The notes: a model not told the origin generated them from the sequence alone. Shown: positions 36,101 to 44,300, counted from the stretch's first letter. The stretch: 52,703 nucleotides of DNA from DATJUF01 sp035524095 (GCA_035524095.1 DATKPK010000162.1:1-52703); one strand, 5' to 3'. Numbers and translations: made by a program.

Positions 36101-36517
36101 GACGTAGCCCCTGAAGTGGGTGATGGCAGCGGCAGCGGTGCGATGGTAAGCGGCCACGGTCGCGCGCCAATCCTCGGGATCCAAAGCAGCGGAAAGCGCG
36201 GTTGAACCGGCCAGGTCGCAGAAAAGGACGGTCAGGTGGCGTCGTTCACCGTCGGCGGGCGCGACAGGCTTGGAGGCGGCCCCGGGCGCTTCAGGGGCAG
36301 GTGGACCCGTGGGGATTTGGCTTGCAGGCGTTGGAGTCGCGGATTGCGCCAGATCGGATGGAGGGTGAGTTAGAGGCGTCCCGCAACTATCACAGAAGCG
36401 TGCGGTGGGACGGACGTCGGCGCCACAAGAAGGACATCCCAGAAAAATCGCCGAGCCGCAATTGTCGCAGAATTTGGCGGTCACGCGATTTTCGGCGTGG
36501 CATTTTGGGCAGCGCAT
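33101..36517 (-). CDS. zinc-ribbon / class III adenylate cyclase / STAND ATPase / TPR signalling protein
   Basis: The protein has 1138 residues. Two zinc ribbons (Cys3, 6, 17, 20; Cys28, 31, 42, 45) precede a class III cyclase domain (about 92-265) with all canonical residues: metal Asp101 and Asp145, adenine-contact Lys141 and Asp209, and transition-state Asn216 and Arg220. A linker rich in Pro/Ala (51-90) joins the two. An AAA/STAND ATPase follows, with P-loop GEAGIGKS (317-324) and Walker B IIATEDLHWAD, and then TPR-like helices to the end (FTEGFDTADLKDAKALLDELS). It is the homologue of the 9601-12984 protein but has a canonical adenylate cyclase site. The TPR half (33280-34700) is visibly less GC-rich than the cyclase/ATPase half. 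It starts 31 nt after the hybrid histidine kinase stop, so the kinase and cyclase form one operon. Confidence 0.95.
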   Translation of the reverse strand: MRCPKCHAENRVTAKFCDNCGSAIFLGCPSCGADVRPTARFCDSCGTPLTHPPSDLAQSATPTPASQIPTGPPAPEAPGAASKPVAPADGERRHLTVLFCDLAGSTALSAALDPEDWRATVAAYHRTAAAAITHFRGYVAKYLGDGVMAFFGYPEAHDHDAEYAVRAGLAILSGLAQLNQVADHPQLSARIGIDSGPVVIGSGATPDADVFGDTPNIAARVQSAAEPDTIVVTAATYRLISGLFIAEDRGPQSLKGIAEPLQLYHILRPSGVRGRLEATAAVRGLTPFVGRDDELRTLAHRWERVCDGEGQVVLIIGEAGIGKSRLLHRFRETLNGTIHTWIDTSAGAFFQNTPFYPVTEMLRQLIWQRSLDRLDDYLRGLKTGDENNGEQSLERGGEVPDQPFAQLISGLAQAGLSPTAAIPLLAPLLNLSLPPDYSPSPLPPDQQRRRLLSTVVEWILGTARTQPLIIATEDLHWADPSTLELIQLLVEQGNTAPLMLLYTARPEFRPPWPLRSHHAQINLNRLSARDVRTIVTQVAAQKAFADETVSAVVERTGGVPLFVEELTRALLERGEARPTGHEIPATLHDSLIARLDRLGSARETLQLGAVLESKFSYELLYAVHPAHDHDELQRHLRVLTDAELLYVRGIAPDATYQFKHALIRDAAYEALLKSRRKELHRLVAQTIDTQFPTLKENQPEVLAHHWTEAGLFEQAVRYWRRAAQSAVERFANAEAISYVTKGLELLATLPQTPVTIMEEIRLQIRLINPLIATKGYIAPEVERACDRAMELSRQSGDSPQLFLALGGLFSVYHNRAEFCRASDIAERMLHVADGTKDRQLIMWSHYALAVNCEAQGRFPDAKAHMEISLALCNPRERSSRGFVQNPLITGSGIMAHIVHSLGYPDQALAKSQKALDDARRLGEPFTLAWTLGSNARLHLRRKSHQRARELSIERIALCEKYGLASTPAEGDLGCALIQEGHEEKGIQRILPSFSKNDTSLQHRIFELYLATANKQMGRVNEGLSIVEKSFAAMNGELYETASALYRLKGELLLMEVSRESEAEECFYRAIELARKNSDKMAELEATTSFVRLFRDTNRRAEAYAILSTVYNWFTEGFDTADLKDAKALLDELSTNQNH

Positions 36518-36548
36518 CGGCGAACTCTCAAAGAGCGTCGAAACCGGC

Positions 36549-38756
36549 TCAAAGCGGAATTTTCCCTAAGCTTACGACGTCCGGCGGTTTCGCGATATGC
36601 GTGAACTGCATGATGGCTTCGATCAAAACCTCGCGGCGGAGAGGTTTTGTCAGATGGCCGTCGCAGCCGGCTTCCAGTGAACGGCGGCGGTCCATGGCGG
36701 TCGCGCGCCCAGTCAACGCGATGATCGGCGCACGGCTGAGGCCTTGCTGACGCTCCCACGTGCGCATCGCGGCGGCCGCGCCGAGCCCGTCGAGCACCGG
36801 CATGCTGACGTCGATGAGCACCAGATCGTAGCGCTTGGCCTTGAACATTTCCACGGCAATCTGGCCATTCTCGGCGGTGTCGAGCCGATGAGGCGTGGCT
36901 CGGAGGTAAGCGGCGACCAACAGGCGGTTATCTTCGGAATCTTCGGCTAGCAGAATCCTCAACGACGGCTGCGGTTGCGGCGGCTTCGGCGGCGGCCTGA
37001 CTGTGGGTCTTGCGATCGCAGTCCGGCGCTCAGCAGCGAGATTCATGACGGCGTCGAGCAATTCCGCGTGTTTGATCGGCTTGAGCAGATAGTGGTCCAG
37101 ACCAGCTTCGCGGGCGGCGCGCGGGGAGCGGGGAAAGTTGTCACGGGTGAGCATCAAGAGGGTGCAGGCGCGATCGGCCTGGTCCAACTCCTCGACGATA
37201 TTGATACCGCTGCTGGGTGGCATTTGAGCATCGAGCAGGATCGCATCATAACGAGAGCCTCGACGCCGCGCGCCACGAAGCTCCTGGTGGGCCCGTTCGG
37301 CGCTTTCGCAGAGCGTGACTGACGCGCCCGCGTCGGTGAGAATCTCGGCGATGGAGGCGCGGCTCGCGGCATTGTCGTCGGCGACGAGCATGCGCTTGCC
37401 ATTCAAGCGGGAGACGACCGAGGCGTCGTCCTGAACGGCGGCCTGAAGTTCGAGGCGGCATGTGAAGTAGAAGCTGCTGCCCATGCCGGGGACGCTTTCG
37501 ACCCAGATGCGCCCGCCCATCGCTTCGACCAGACGCCGCGATATGTCGAGGCCGAGGCCGCTGCCCTGATGACTCGCGGAGATCGATGTATCTGCCTGAG
37601 CGAAACGAGTAAAGATGCGCTTCTGTTCTTCCGGGGTGATGCCGATGCCGGTGTCGGCGACCCGAAACTTCAACACGCCGGGCTCGCCGGCGGCGGCGTC
37701 AGGCTCGACGCGCAACACCACCTCGCCCCTCGACGTGAACTTAATCGCGTTGACCAGCAGGTTGAGGCAGACCTGCTTCAAGCGCATCGGATCGCCAATC
37801 AGTTGGACGGGCGTGCCCCTGGTAACGTTGAAGATCAGCTCAAGGTCCTTGCGATGGGCGCGCAAGGCGACGTCGTCGGCGACTTGATCGATCAATTCGT
37901 TGAGGTCGAAGGCGGCACGATCGAACTGGAGTTCGCCGGCTTCGATGCGCGAGATGTCGAGGATGTCATCGATCAGGCCGGCCAGGGCGATGCCGCTGGA
38001 ATGACAGATATTCAGATATTGCGACTGTTCGGGGGTCAGGTCGGTACCGACGAGCACTTCGGTCATACCGATGATCGTATTCAAGGGAGTGCGCATCTCG
38101 TGGCTCATCGAGGCCAGAAAGTCAGATTTATCGCGTGAAGCTTTGAGCGCGATCGCCAGTTGCTCAAGTTGGCTAAAGAGCCGTCGGCGATACCGATCGA
38201 TGAACGCGGCGGGGAATTCGGAGAGGATGAGAACCGCGAGCAGCGTCAGCCATTCGTAGGGCATGAAGCGTTCCGGTGGGGCATACATGCTGACGGCAGC
38301 GTAGGCGGCCAGGCAGATGAGGTTGAGAACACTCTGCCAAATCGCACCCCAGGGCAAAAAGGTGGCGCATCCGAAGGAAAACGTGATGGTGAGGTAGAAC
38401 TGCGGTGTAACGGTGCCGGTGTAAATATTCATAACGGCGCCCGTGACAGCAAGCAGGCCGACTTGAAGGAGGCCGAGCGGCTTCCAGCAGCGCGGAAACC
38501 ATCGCAACTGGGTCGCTGCGGCTGCGAACAACCCGTCGGCGGCATCGATAAAATAGAAGGGGACAAAAAAGTGCTGATCCGCCGCCATCGCGGCGTGATC
38601 GACGGCGACGTATAGAAACTGAAAAAGAAAGACGATCGTGCCGGCGATCAGGAACGATCGCGAGGCCAGCGCGGCGTTTTCGGATTCGATCGTCGGTGTG
38701 AGATTGGCATCCACAGGTGCTAACGCTAATCGAGGAAAGCGCAACGTGATCGCCAC
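36549..38756 (-). CDS. hybrid sensor histidine kinase with two receiver domains
   Basis: The 735-residue protein begins at GTG 38756. About six hydrophobic segments (32-190) form the membrane sensor. A dimerisation/phosphorylation helix with the H-box SHEMRTPLN (about 218-226) follows, then an ATP-binding domain (N-box LVNAIKFT, G-boxes DTGIGI and GSGLGLD). The first receiver (phospho-Asp in LLDAQMPPSSG) and the second receiver (phospho-Asp in LIDVSMPVLDG) come after, linked by a Pro-rich spacer. No HPt domain is present, so phosphate must leave through another protein. No ligand-binding extracellular domain is apparent, so the sensor is probably intramembrane. The cyclase-ATPase gene 31 nt downstream in the same direction is the natural signalling partner. 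Confidence 0.95.
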   Translation of the reverse strand: MAITLRFPRLALAPVDANLTPTIESENAALASRSFLIAGTIVFLFQFLYVAVDHAAMAADQHFFVPFYFIDAADGLFAAAATQLRWFPRCWKPLGLLQVGLLAVTGAVMNIYTGTVTPQFYLTITFSFGCATFLPWGAIWQSVLNLICLAAYAAVSMYAPPERFMPYEWLTLLAVLILSEFPAAFIDRYRRRLFSQLEQLAIALKASRDKSDFLASMSHEMRTPLNTIIGMTEVLVGTDLTPEQSQYLNICHSSGIALAGLIDDILDISRIEAGELQFDRAAFDLNELIDQVADDVALRAHRKDLELIFNVTRGTPVQLIGDPMRLKQVCLNLLVNAIKFTSRGEVVLRVEPDAAAGEPGVLKFRVADTGIGITPEEQKRIFTRFAQADTSISASHQGSGLGLDISRRLVEAMGGRIWVESVPGMGSSFYFTCRLELQAAVQDDASVVSRLNGKRMLVADDNAASRASIAEILTDAGASVTLCESAERAHQELRGARRRGSRYDAILLDAQMPPSSGINIVEELDQADRACTLLMLTRDNFPRSPRAAREAGLDHYLLKPIKHAELLDAVMNLAAERRTAIARPTVRPPPKPPQPQPSLRILLAEDSEDNRLLVAAYLRATPHRLDTAENGQIAVEMFKAKRYDLVLIDVSMPVLDGLGAAAAMRTWERQQGLSRAPIIALTGRATAMDRRRSLEAGCDGHLTKPLRREVLIEAIMQFTHIAKPPDVVSLGKIPL

Positions 38757-38987
38757 TTGATAGTGGCGGCGCTAGTGCTAGCTGCGTGAGCTAGAAAACT
38801 CTTGTCTAGACTCAGGTTGTTTTAGGCGATGCGGCTGAAAGATTCAATGTCGACAGGAATCCGTTTGGAAGCGGGCGAATGCGAGCGTGGATTCGAGGCG
38901 TAGCAACTGGTAATCGAGAGAGGATTTTGCGAGAAACAGGGAAAGGCTAAACGGTATCGAACTGAGCCGAACCAGAGGACGGGCGCG
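38757..38987. promoter_or_regulatory. divergent promoter region between histidine kinase and LLM genes
   Basis: This 231-nt gap lies between genes transcribed away from each other. Apart from a short imperfect inverted repeat (agctgcgtgagct, 38779-38791), I see no strong motif. It must hold promoters for the kinase-cyclase operon and for the LLM pair. Confidence 0.35.
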
Positions 38988-39839
38988 ATGAAAATCGGAC
39001 TGTTGATGGTGTTTCATGAGACGACGGCGCGGCCGGGGGCATTTGCCTCGGAGGCCGAGCGGCTCGGATTCGAATCGCTATGGGCGCCGGAGCATCCGAT
39101 TCTGCCGGTCGATCCGAAGACGCCGTTTCCGGCAGGCGGCCCGATTCCCGATGTCTATAGCCATATGAGCGATCAGTTCGTGTGCCTCGCGATGGCGGCG
39201 GCGACCACTACGAAGCTGAAGCTGGCGACCGGTATTACCCTTGTTCCGGAGCATAGCCCGATCGTGATGGCGAAACAGATCGCGACGCTCGACTACTTTT
39301 CGGGCGGACGCGTGATTTGGGGAATCGGCGCGGGCTGGCTGCGCGAGGAATCTGAAATCATGGGCGTCGATTTTCCTCGGCGCTGGACCCAGACAGCCGA
39401 ATATGTGGCGGCGATGCGCGCGTTGTGGACCGAACCGGAGGCTTCCTATCAGGGCAGGTACGTGAAGTTTCCGGCGGTGCGATGCTATCCGAAACCGGTA
39501 CAGAAAGGCGGTCCGCCGGTGTTGTTGGGGAGCCGCGACAAGAATGCGCTCAAGCGCGTGGCGAAGTGGGGCGATGGCTGGTTCCCGAATCGGGTGACGA
39601 TAGAAGAGCTGAATCGTGATCTCGCGGCGTTGAAAGAGGAATGCCGCGCCGTGGGGCGCGATTTCAATACCCTCGATATCACAGTGATGGGCGGAATCCA
39701 GGGTGATCGCGGGACGACACAGGCGGAGTTGGAGCGGTACGCTGCGGCGGGCGTGGGGCGTTTCGTGGCAGCGTTAGGGACACTAACCCCGAATGACTAT
39801 CAGGCGCGGCTTGCAAAGCTCGCGGAACAATACGTTTAG
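38988..39839 (+). CDS. LLM-class (TIGR03619-type) F420-dependent oxidoreductase
   Basis: The 283-residue protein starts MKIGLLMVFHETTARPG and shows the TIGR03619 barrel: LGFESLWAPEHPILPVDPKT, KLATGITLVPEHSP, TLDYFSGGRVIWGIGAGWLREE and the C-terminal FPAVRCYPKPVQKGGPPVLLG. GAGGA precedes the ATG. It should use reduced F420 or FMN; the substrate is unknown. It is followed after 83 nt by a close homologue (39923-40789) in the same orientation, so a tandem duplication is the simplest explanation. The third family member lies far off at 1820-2680. Confidence 0.93.
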   Translation: MKIGLLMVFHETTARPGAFASEAERLGFESLWAPEHPILPVDPKTPFPAGGPIPDVYSHMSDQFVCLAMAAATTTKLKLATGITLVPEHSPIVMAKQIATLDYFSGGRVIWGIGAGWLREESEIMGVDFPRRWTQTAEYVAAMRALWTEPEASYQGRYVKFPAVRCYPKPVQKGGPPVLLGSRDKNALKRVAKWGDGWFPNRVTIEELNRDLAALKEECRAVGRDFNTLDITVMGGIQGDRGTTQAELERYAAAGVGRFVAALGTLTPNDYQARLAKLAEQYV

Positions 39840-39922
39840 ATATAGTCATTGCACTCTTGAGTAATTGATTGCGGGCGCGAGTGACTAATTCGGCAAAGCA
39901 CTAGGTAACGGGAGAGGCGACT

Positions 39923-40789
39923 ATGAAGATCGGCATTCTGGCATTCGTAAATACAAATACGGTGGATCCCGCCACTCTGGCGAAGAAGATCGAGGCGAGC
40001 GGCTTCGAATCATTTTATCTGCCGGAGCATCCGATTCTACCGGTGAAGCACAAAACGTCCTATCCGCTGTCGCCGGATGGGCGGATTCCTGATCCGTACG
40101 GGCAGATGATTGATCCCTTTGTGGGACTGGCGTTGGCGGCAGCGGTGACGAAACGGATTCGGCTGGGAACGGGAATTTGCCTGGTGCCGGAACGCGATCC
40201 GTTGGTATTGGCGAAGGAAGTGGCGACGCTCGATTACTATTCGGGCGGGCGCTTCGACTTTGGAATCGGGGCCGGATGGCTGCGCGACGAAAGCGAGATC
40301 ATGGGAGTCGATTTCAAGCGGCGCTGGCCGATGACGCGGGAATATATTCGCGCGATGAAGGAGCTGTGGACCAAATCAGAGGCGAGCTTCGAGGGCGAAT
40401 TTGTCAAGTTCCCGGCGGTCAAGAGCGAGCCGAAGCCCGCGCAGAAGCCGTATCCGCCGATTCATATCGGGGCGGGCGGTATCGGTCCCGCGATGGATCG
40501 GGCGCTGCGCGACACAGTTGCGATTGGGGATGGCTGGGCGCCGCTGGGCGTTCCGCCGGCGGCGCTCGCGGTGGAGCTAAAAAAGCTGAAACAGCTTTGC
40601 CAGGATGCCGGACGGGATTTCAGCAAGCTCGAAATCACGATGTATGCACCGGCGATGGAAGGCGATGCGAAGCAGACTATCGCGGCGTATCGGGAGGCCG
40701 GGGCGCATCGATTGATCCATATCCTGCAAGAGCCGGGGTTGAATGTGTGGGAGAAGCAAGTGGACGAGATCGCGAAGGCTTGGCTCTAA
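39923..40789 (+). CDS. LLM-class (TIGR03619-type) F420-dependent oxidoreductase
   Basis: The 288-residue protein starts MKIGILAFVNTNTVDPATLA after GGGAGAGG. The barrel motifs match its neighbour: SGFESFYLPEHPILPVKHKT, RLGTGICLVPERDP, TLDYYSGGRFDFGIGAGWLRDE and FPAVKSEPKPAQKPYPPIHIGA. The conserved Gly-rich stretches fit binding of a flavin or F420 phosphate. It is the second of a tandem pair and diverges from the first mainly in the last third, where the substrate pocket lies, so the two may act on different compounds. The fdhD gene starts 98 nt further on. Confidence 0.93.
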   Translation: MKIGILAFVNTNTVDPATLAKKIEASGFESFYLPEHPILPVKHKTSYPLSPDGRIPDPYGQMIDPFVGLALAAAVTKRIRLGTGICLVPERDPLVLAKEVATLDYYSGGRFDFGIGAGWLRDESEIMGVDFKRRWPMTREYIRAMKELWTKSEASFEGEFVKFPAVKSEPKPAQKPYPPIHIGAGGIGPAMDRALRDTVAIGDGWAPLGVPPAALAVELKKLKQLCQDAGRDFSKLEITMYAPAMEGDAKQTIAAYREAGAHRLIHILQEPGLNVWEKQVDEIAKAWL

Positions 40790-40887
40790 ACCATCGGGAT
40801 TTGTGAATGCTGTCGCTTGGTTGGCCGGAGCGATAAGCTGAGAATTGCGGGCTAGCGGCCAGATGCAAAGCCGCGCGAACGCGAGAT

Positions 40888-41850
40888 ATGAGCGAAGCCG
40901 CCAAACGATCGGCAAGCGAAATGGCCACCTCGCAGAAGGCCGCAACAAGCGACCTCGCAACAAATGAGTCTGCGGCCCCCGAGATCGTCATCGAATCTGA
41001 CGACGATGAGTTTCGGGCGGTCAGGCGGGTGAAGGCCTGGAAGTGGCGTGGCGGCGACGCGCGGGCCGCTGACGATGCATTAGCGGTCGAAGAGCCGCTG
41101 GAAATTCGTTTAGGCGGGCGGCGCTTCACACTGACGATGCGCACGCCCGGCTATGACGAGGAGCTGGCGGCGGGATTCCTGCTTGCGGAGGGCTTTGTCG
41201 AGGCGCCTGATGAAATCGGGGAAATCCGGCGAGTACGCGATGCGCGAGGCCATCCGGAAGCCAATGCAATCGATATCATTTTGAATGTGCCGGCATCCGG
41301 GCTGCGCGAACGGCTTAAGCGAAATTTCACGGTTTCGTCGAGCTGCGGAGTGTGCGGCAAGACCAGCATCGAGGCGATCCAGCGAAGGGTCGCGTTACTC
41401 GGCGATGGCCCGGTCGTTACGGCCAAGACGCTGATGCGAATGCCGGCTCTGATGCGCGAGGCGCAGGCAGTATTTGCCGCGACTGGCGGGCTTCACGCGG
41501 CAGCTTTGTTTGCGATCGACGAGGCGAAGCCAGACGAACCAGTGCTGACGGTGCTGCGGGAGGACGTCGGTCGCCATAACGCGGTTGACAAGGTAATCGG
41601 TCACGCGCTTCGACGCGGGCTGGTGCCGCTTGCGAGATCAGCGTTGATGGTAAGCGGACGGCTGAGCTTTGAGATCGTGCAGAAGGCGGCAGCGGCCGGG
41701 ATTCCGATTTTATGTGCGGTGTCGGCACCGTCATCGTTGGCGGTTGAGTTGGCAGAAGAGGCTGGGATGACGGTCGTGGGTTTTTTGCGCGAGCCGGGCT
41801 TCAACGTCTACACGCGCCCCGAGCGGATCTGCCGGGCGGAGTCCTATTGA
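40888..41850 (+). CDS. fdhD: formate dehydrogenase accessory sulfurtransferase FdhD
   Basis: The 320-residue protein has the FdhD signature: the sulfur-carrying pair in SSCGVCGK (Cys153, Cys156), then TGGLHAAALF, the REDVGRHNAVDKVIG block that binds the molybdopterin guanine dinucleotide, and SGRLSFEIVQKAA. It passes sulfur from IscS-type desulfurase to the molybdenum cofactor of formate dehydrogenase, without which that enzyme is inactive. An N-terminal extension of about 55 residues, Ala/Glu-rich, precedes the core. No formate dehydrogenase gene is in the window. The ATG of the next membrane gene overlaps its stop codon (tgatg). Confidence 0.95.
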   Translation: MSEAAKRSASEMATSQKAATSDLATNESAAPEIVIESDDDEFRAVRRVKAWKWRGGDARAADDALAVEEPLEIRLGGRRFTLTMRTPGYDEELAAGFLLAEGFVEAPDEIGEIRRVRDARGHPEANAIDIILNVPASGLRERLKRNFTVSSSCGVCGKTSIEAIQRRVALLGDGPVVTAKTLMRMPALMREAQAVFAATGGLHAAALFAIDEAKPDEPVLTVLREDVGRHNAVDKVIGHALRRGLVPLARSALMVSGRLSFEIVQKAAAAGIPILCAVSAPSSLAVELAEEAGMTVVGFLREPGFNVYTRPERICRAESY

Positions 41851-42404
41851 TGGGACTTTTTCTTTTGGTATGGCCAGGAATGGCGGCCGGCTTCGTTGCA
41901 TTGTTCACTTCGACGGCTTTGGGTTGGCGCTTATTTTTCTTCGTCCCATTAGCAGGCGAGATAGTGCTTTATTGTGGCCTCGCGAGTCGAGGTGGTTTCG
42001 CTGAATACTTAATCTGGATTCCTATGGCTTCTGTTGTCTCAATTGCTCTTTTTGGTTGGCAAGCGACCATCCTTGGCGAACTGACTTGGCTAGCTGTGCG
42101 ATGGTCAGAGCTTCCAAAGAAAGTCCCTTCACAATATCAGCTGCCGGTAGGAACCGTGTCTGGGGCTGCATTCGCGATGCTCTACTATTTTGCAAGCGTC
42201 TGGCTGCTTTCAAGAACAACAGACCTTAGCGAAATCCTTAACTGGGAGAGAGTCTGGCTCGCCGCGTATGCTGCAGGAGGTGCGGTCGGAGGGCTGTTGG
42301 TCGCGCACTATGGCGTCAAGGAATTTGGTGACGGACCGCGGGATGCCAAGCCTCCCGTCGGAACCTTGCTCGGGAGAGGGGCGGCTAAAGCTGGGAGTTC
42401 TTGA
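41850..42404 (+). CDS. membrane protein of unknown function
   Basis: The start ATG 41850 overlaps the fdhD stop by one base. The 184-residue product has about five hydrophobic segments (3-25, 29-46, 52-72, 98-118 and 131-150) and an Ala/Gly-rich C-terminal tail. I recognise no family. The DNA is less GC-rich than fdhD and the following genes, which suggests a separate origin. Translational coupling with fdhD would make co-expression certain if the gene is real, but there is no independent ribosome site. Confidence 0.62.
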   Translation: MGLFLLVWPGMAAGFVALFTSTALGWRLFFFVPLAGEIVLYCGLASRGGFAEYLIWIPMASVVSIALFGWQATILGELTWLAVRWSELPKKVPSQYQLPVGTVSGAAFAMLYYFASVWLLSRTTDLSEILNWERVWLAAYAAGGAVGGLLVAHYGVKEFGDGPRDAKPPVGTLLGRGAAKAGSS

Positions 42405-42545
42405 GGTGGCCTAGTGACCTCGTTAGCCATAATACTCGCGGACTTACGCGAAGGGGATCGTAAGCGGCCTGAAGCGGCCGGTGAATTCGTACCTTGCTGC
42501 GACGGGCCAACTGTTACAGGATACTCCGAGGAGTATTACAGAATC

Positions 42546-43442
42546 ATGAAGAAGACCGCGGCCGAAACCGAATCGAATCATGCCCCAGCCGCTGAGGCGG
42601 CGAAGCCGCGGACGCTCGCGGTCGATGTAGGAGGCACGGGGATCAAGACGATCGTACTCGATCCGACCGGGACCGCGGTGACCGAACGGACGCGGTTGCC
42701 CACGCCTAAGGCGGCGACGCCGAAGCAGTTGATCGGCGTGATCTGTAAGCTAGCGAAGGGGCAAGGGGAATTCGAGCGCGTGTCAGTTGGCTTTCCCGGG
42801 GTGATCAAAGAGGGAATCGTCTATACCGCGGCGAATTTAGGGCACGGGTGGAAGGCTTTCGACTTGCGCGGAACGCTGCAAGAAGAGTTGCAACGGCCGG
42901 TGCGGGTCGCCAATGACGCGGATATCCAGGGGCTGGGCGCGATTTCCGGGAAGGGGATCGAGCTGGTGATTACGCTCGGCACTGGCTTTGGGTCGGTGAT
43001 TTTTACCGATGGAAGGCCGATTCATCTTGAACTGGGGCATCATCCGTTCCGGCACGGCAAGACCTACGAGGATGAATTGGGCGAGCGTGCCTTAAAGAAA
43101 AAGGGGCGCAAGAAATGGCTCAAGGTGCTGACCGAGGCGCTGACTGATCTGGCTCGTACGTTCAATTTTGACGGGCTTTACATCGGCGGTGGGAACTCGC
43201 GGCTGGTCGATTTCAAGCTACCGGAGCACGTGAAGATTATCAGCAACCTTGAGGGGTTGCTGGGCGGGATCAAGCTCTGGGAAGGCGAGAGCGCCGACGT
43301 CGAGCCGATCAAACGCGAACCGGTCAGCGAAAAAGTCAAAGTCAAGGCCAAAGCGAAAACCAAGTCCAAAGGTAAGGTGAAGGACGGTGATGGCGTCGCA
43401 GCGGAAGCCAACGGAGCGGCGGCGGGCCATCATTCGGATTAA
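42546..43442 (+). CDS. ROK-family polyphosphate-glucokinase-like sugar kinase
   Basis: I place the start at ATG 42546 since the homology (TLAVDVGGTGIKTIVLD) begins soon after; a GTG at 42414 would add 44 residues. The 298-residue protein has the phosphate-binding DVGGTGIK, the catalytic Asp in ANDADIQGLG, LGTGFGSVIF and a C-terminal GGGNSR. The ROK zinc motif C-x-C-G-x-x-G-C is missing and the helix ERALKKKGRKKWLKVLTEALTDLARTF is present, both typical of polyphosphate glucokinases. It should phosphorylate glucose using polyphosphate and/or ATP. A Lys-rich tail (KVKVKAKAKTKSKGKVK) ends the protein and could bind polyphosphate. It heads a cluster with RMD1, Ppx, CHAD and SixA genes, which supports a polyphosphate role. 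Confidence 0.85.
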   Translation: MKKTAAETESNHAPAAEAAKPRTLAVDVGGTGIKTIVLDPTGTAVTERTRLPTPKAATPKQLIGVICKLAKGQGEFERVSVGFPGVIKEGIVYTAANLGHGWKAFDLRGTLQEELQRPVRVANDADIQGLGAISGKGIELVITLGTGFGSVIFTDGRPIHLELGHHPFRHGKTYEDELGERALKKKGRKKWLKVLTEALTDLARTFNFDGLYIGGGNSRLVDFKLPEHVKIISNLEGLLGGIKLWEGESADVEPIKREPVSEKVKVKAKAKTKSKGKVKDGDGVAAEANGAAAGHHSD

Positions 43443-43511
43443 AGAGCACGGAGCCATGCAGCGGGGCGTTCGGGGCTAAGACAGCCGCTAGGACCGGCGG
43501 AGCGTGCAAAT

Positions 43512-44300
43512 CTGAGCCTGACGCGAACCCATCAGTTCAACGCGATCGCGTTCGAGGAGAATTTCAGCCTGCGCCATCTCGCGCCGGTTTTTCCTCAAGC
43601 ACGTCTAAGTGTCCATCAGATCTATATGCCGATTGAACCGGACGGTGCGATGTATATCTATCCGTTCGGCGCCGTAGCGACGCATGACATTCAAGCGAGC
43701 CGTCGTGAAGCGGAGCTGAATAAGCTGCGGCTGGCTGTGCCGAAGCTGACGACCAAGGTCGTGCGCGAGGATTATACCGTCCTCGAAGATGCAGCATTTG
43801 CAATCGGGATCGACGAAGGAATGCTGCGGGTCGACCGGCTAACTGAGGCTAGGGCGGGAATCGTTGCATTGACGGTCGCGCAAAGCGCAGCGATGGAATA
43901 CTACGAAAATGTCGTTGAGGCGCTCTTCAGCCGGATCAGCACGTCTGTTGAGGTAATGGAGCGGCGAGGTACGGTGCCGTTCCGCACGCGCCCACTCCAT
44001 CGGATAATCGGCGAGGCGATAACGGCGCGCAGTGAGGTGCTATCGGTGCTCCATCTACTGGACCGTCCCGATGAGGTTTGGGAGGACGCCGCGATGGATC
44101 GGATCTACAACGATCTGCGGGCAGAGTTCGATCTGGCGGACCGCTACGCGGCGCTCGAATTGAAGCTGAGGAGCGTACAGGATTCGCTCGAATTGCTGGT
44201 CGAGGTGGCGCGTGATCGGCGGCTGTTCACGCTCGAAGTCGCAGTGGTGTTCCTAATCCTGCTGGAATTGATTTTCACGGTCCTGCCGAGCTTGCGATAG
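43512..44300 (+). CDS. RMD1/DUF155-family membrane protein, apparent CTG start
   Basis: Homology to the RMD1/YagE (DUF155) family covers the C-terminal helical domain (VALTVAQSAAMEYYENVVE, then DRRLFTLEVAVVFLILLELIF as a single membrane anchor). It also covers the N-terminal FNAIAFEENFSLRHL, which lies upstream of the first ATG at 43626. In that frame no ATG, GTG or TTG occurs between the previous gene's stop (43442) and 43626. The best start is CTG 43512, with GGAG 9 nt upstream, giving 262 residues, a normal family length. If instead translation starts at 43626 (224 residues), the first conserved strand is lost. The family's role is mostly unknown; yeast relatives are mitochondrial. It lies within the polyphosphate cluster. 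Confidence 0.82.
   Translation: MSLTRTHQFNAIAFEENFSLRHLAPVFPQARLSVHQIYMPIEPDGAMYIYPFGAVATHDIQASRREAELNKLRLAVPKLTTKVVREDYTVLEDAAFAIGIDEGMLRVDRLTEARAGIVALTVAQSAAMEYYENVVEALFSRISTSVEVMERRGTVPFRTRPLHRIIGEAITARSEVLSVLHLLDRPDEVWEDAAMDRIYNDLRAEFDLADRYAALELKLRSVQDSLELLVEVARDRRLFTLEVAVVFLILLELIFTVLPSLR

Noticed and set aside
37569..38138. 189-codon + strand frame
   Set aside because: It is antisense to the histidine kinase's ATP-binding region, whose N-box and G-boxes are clear.
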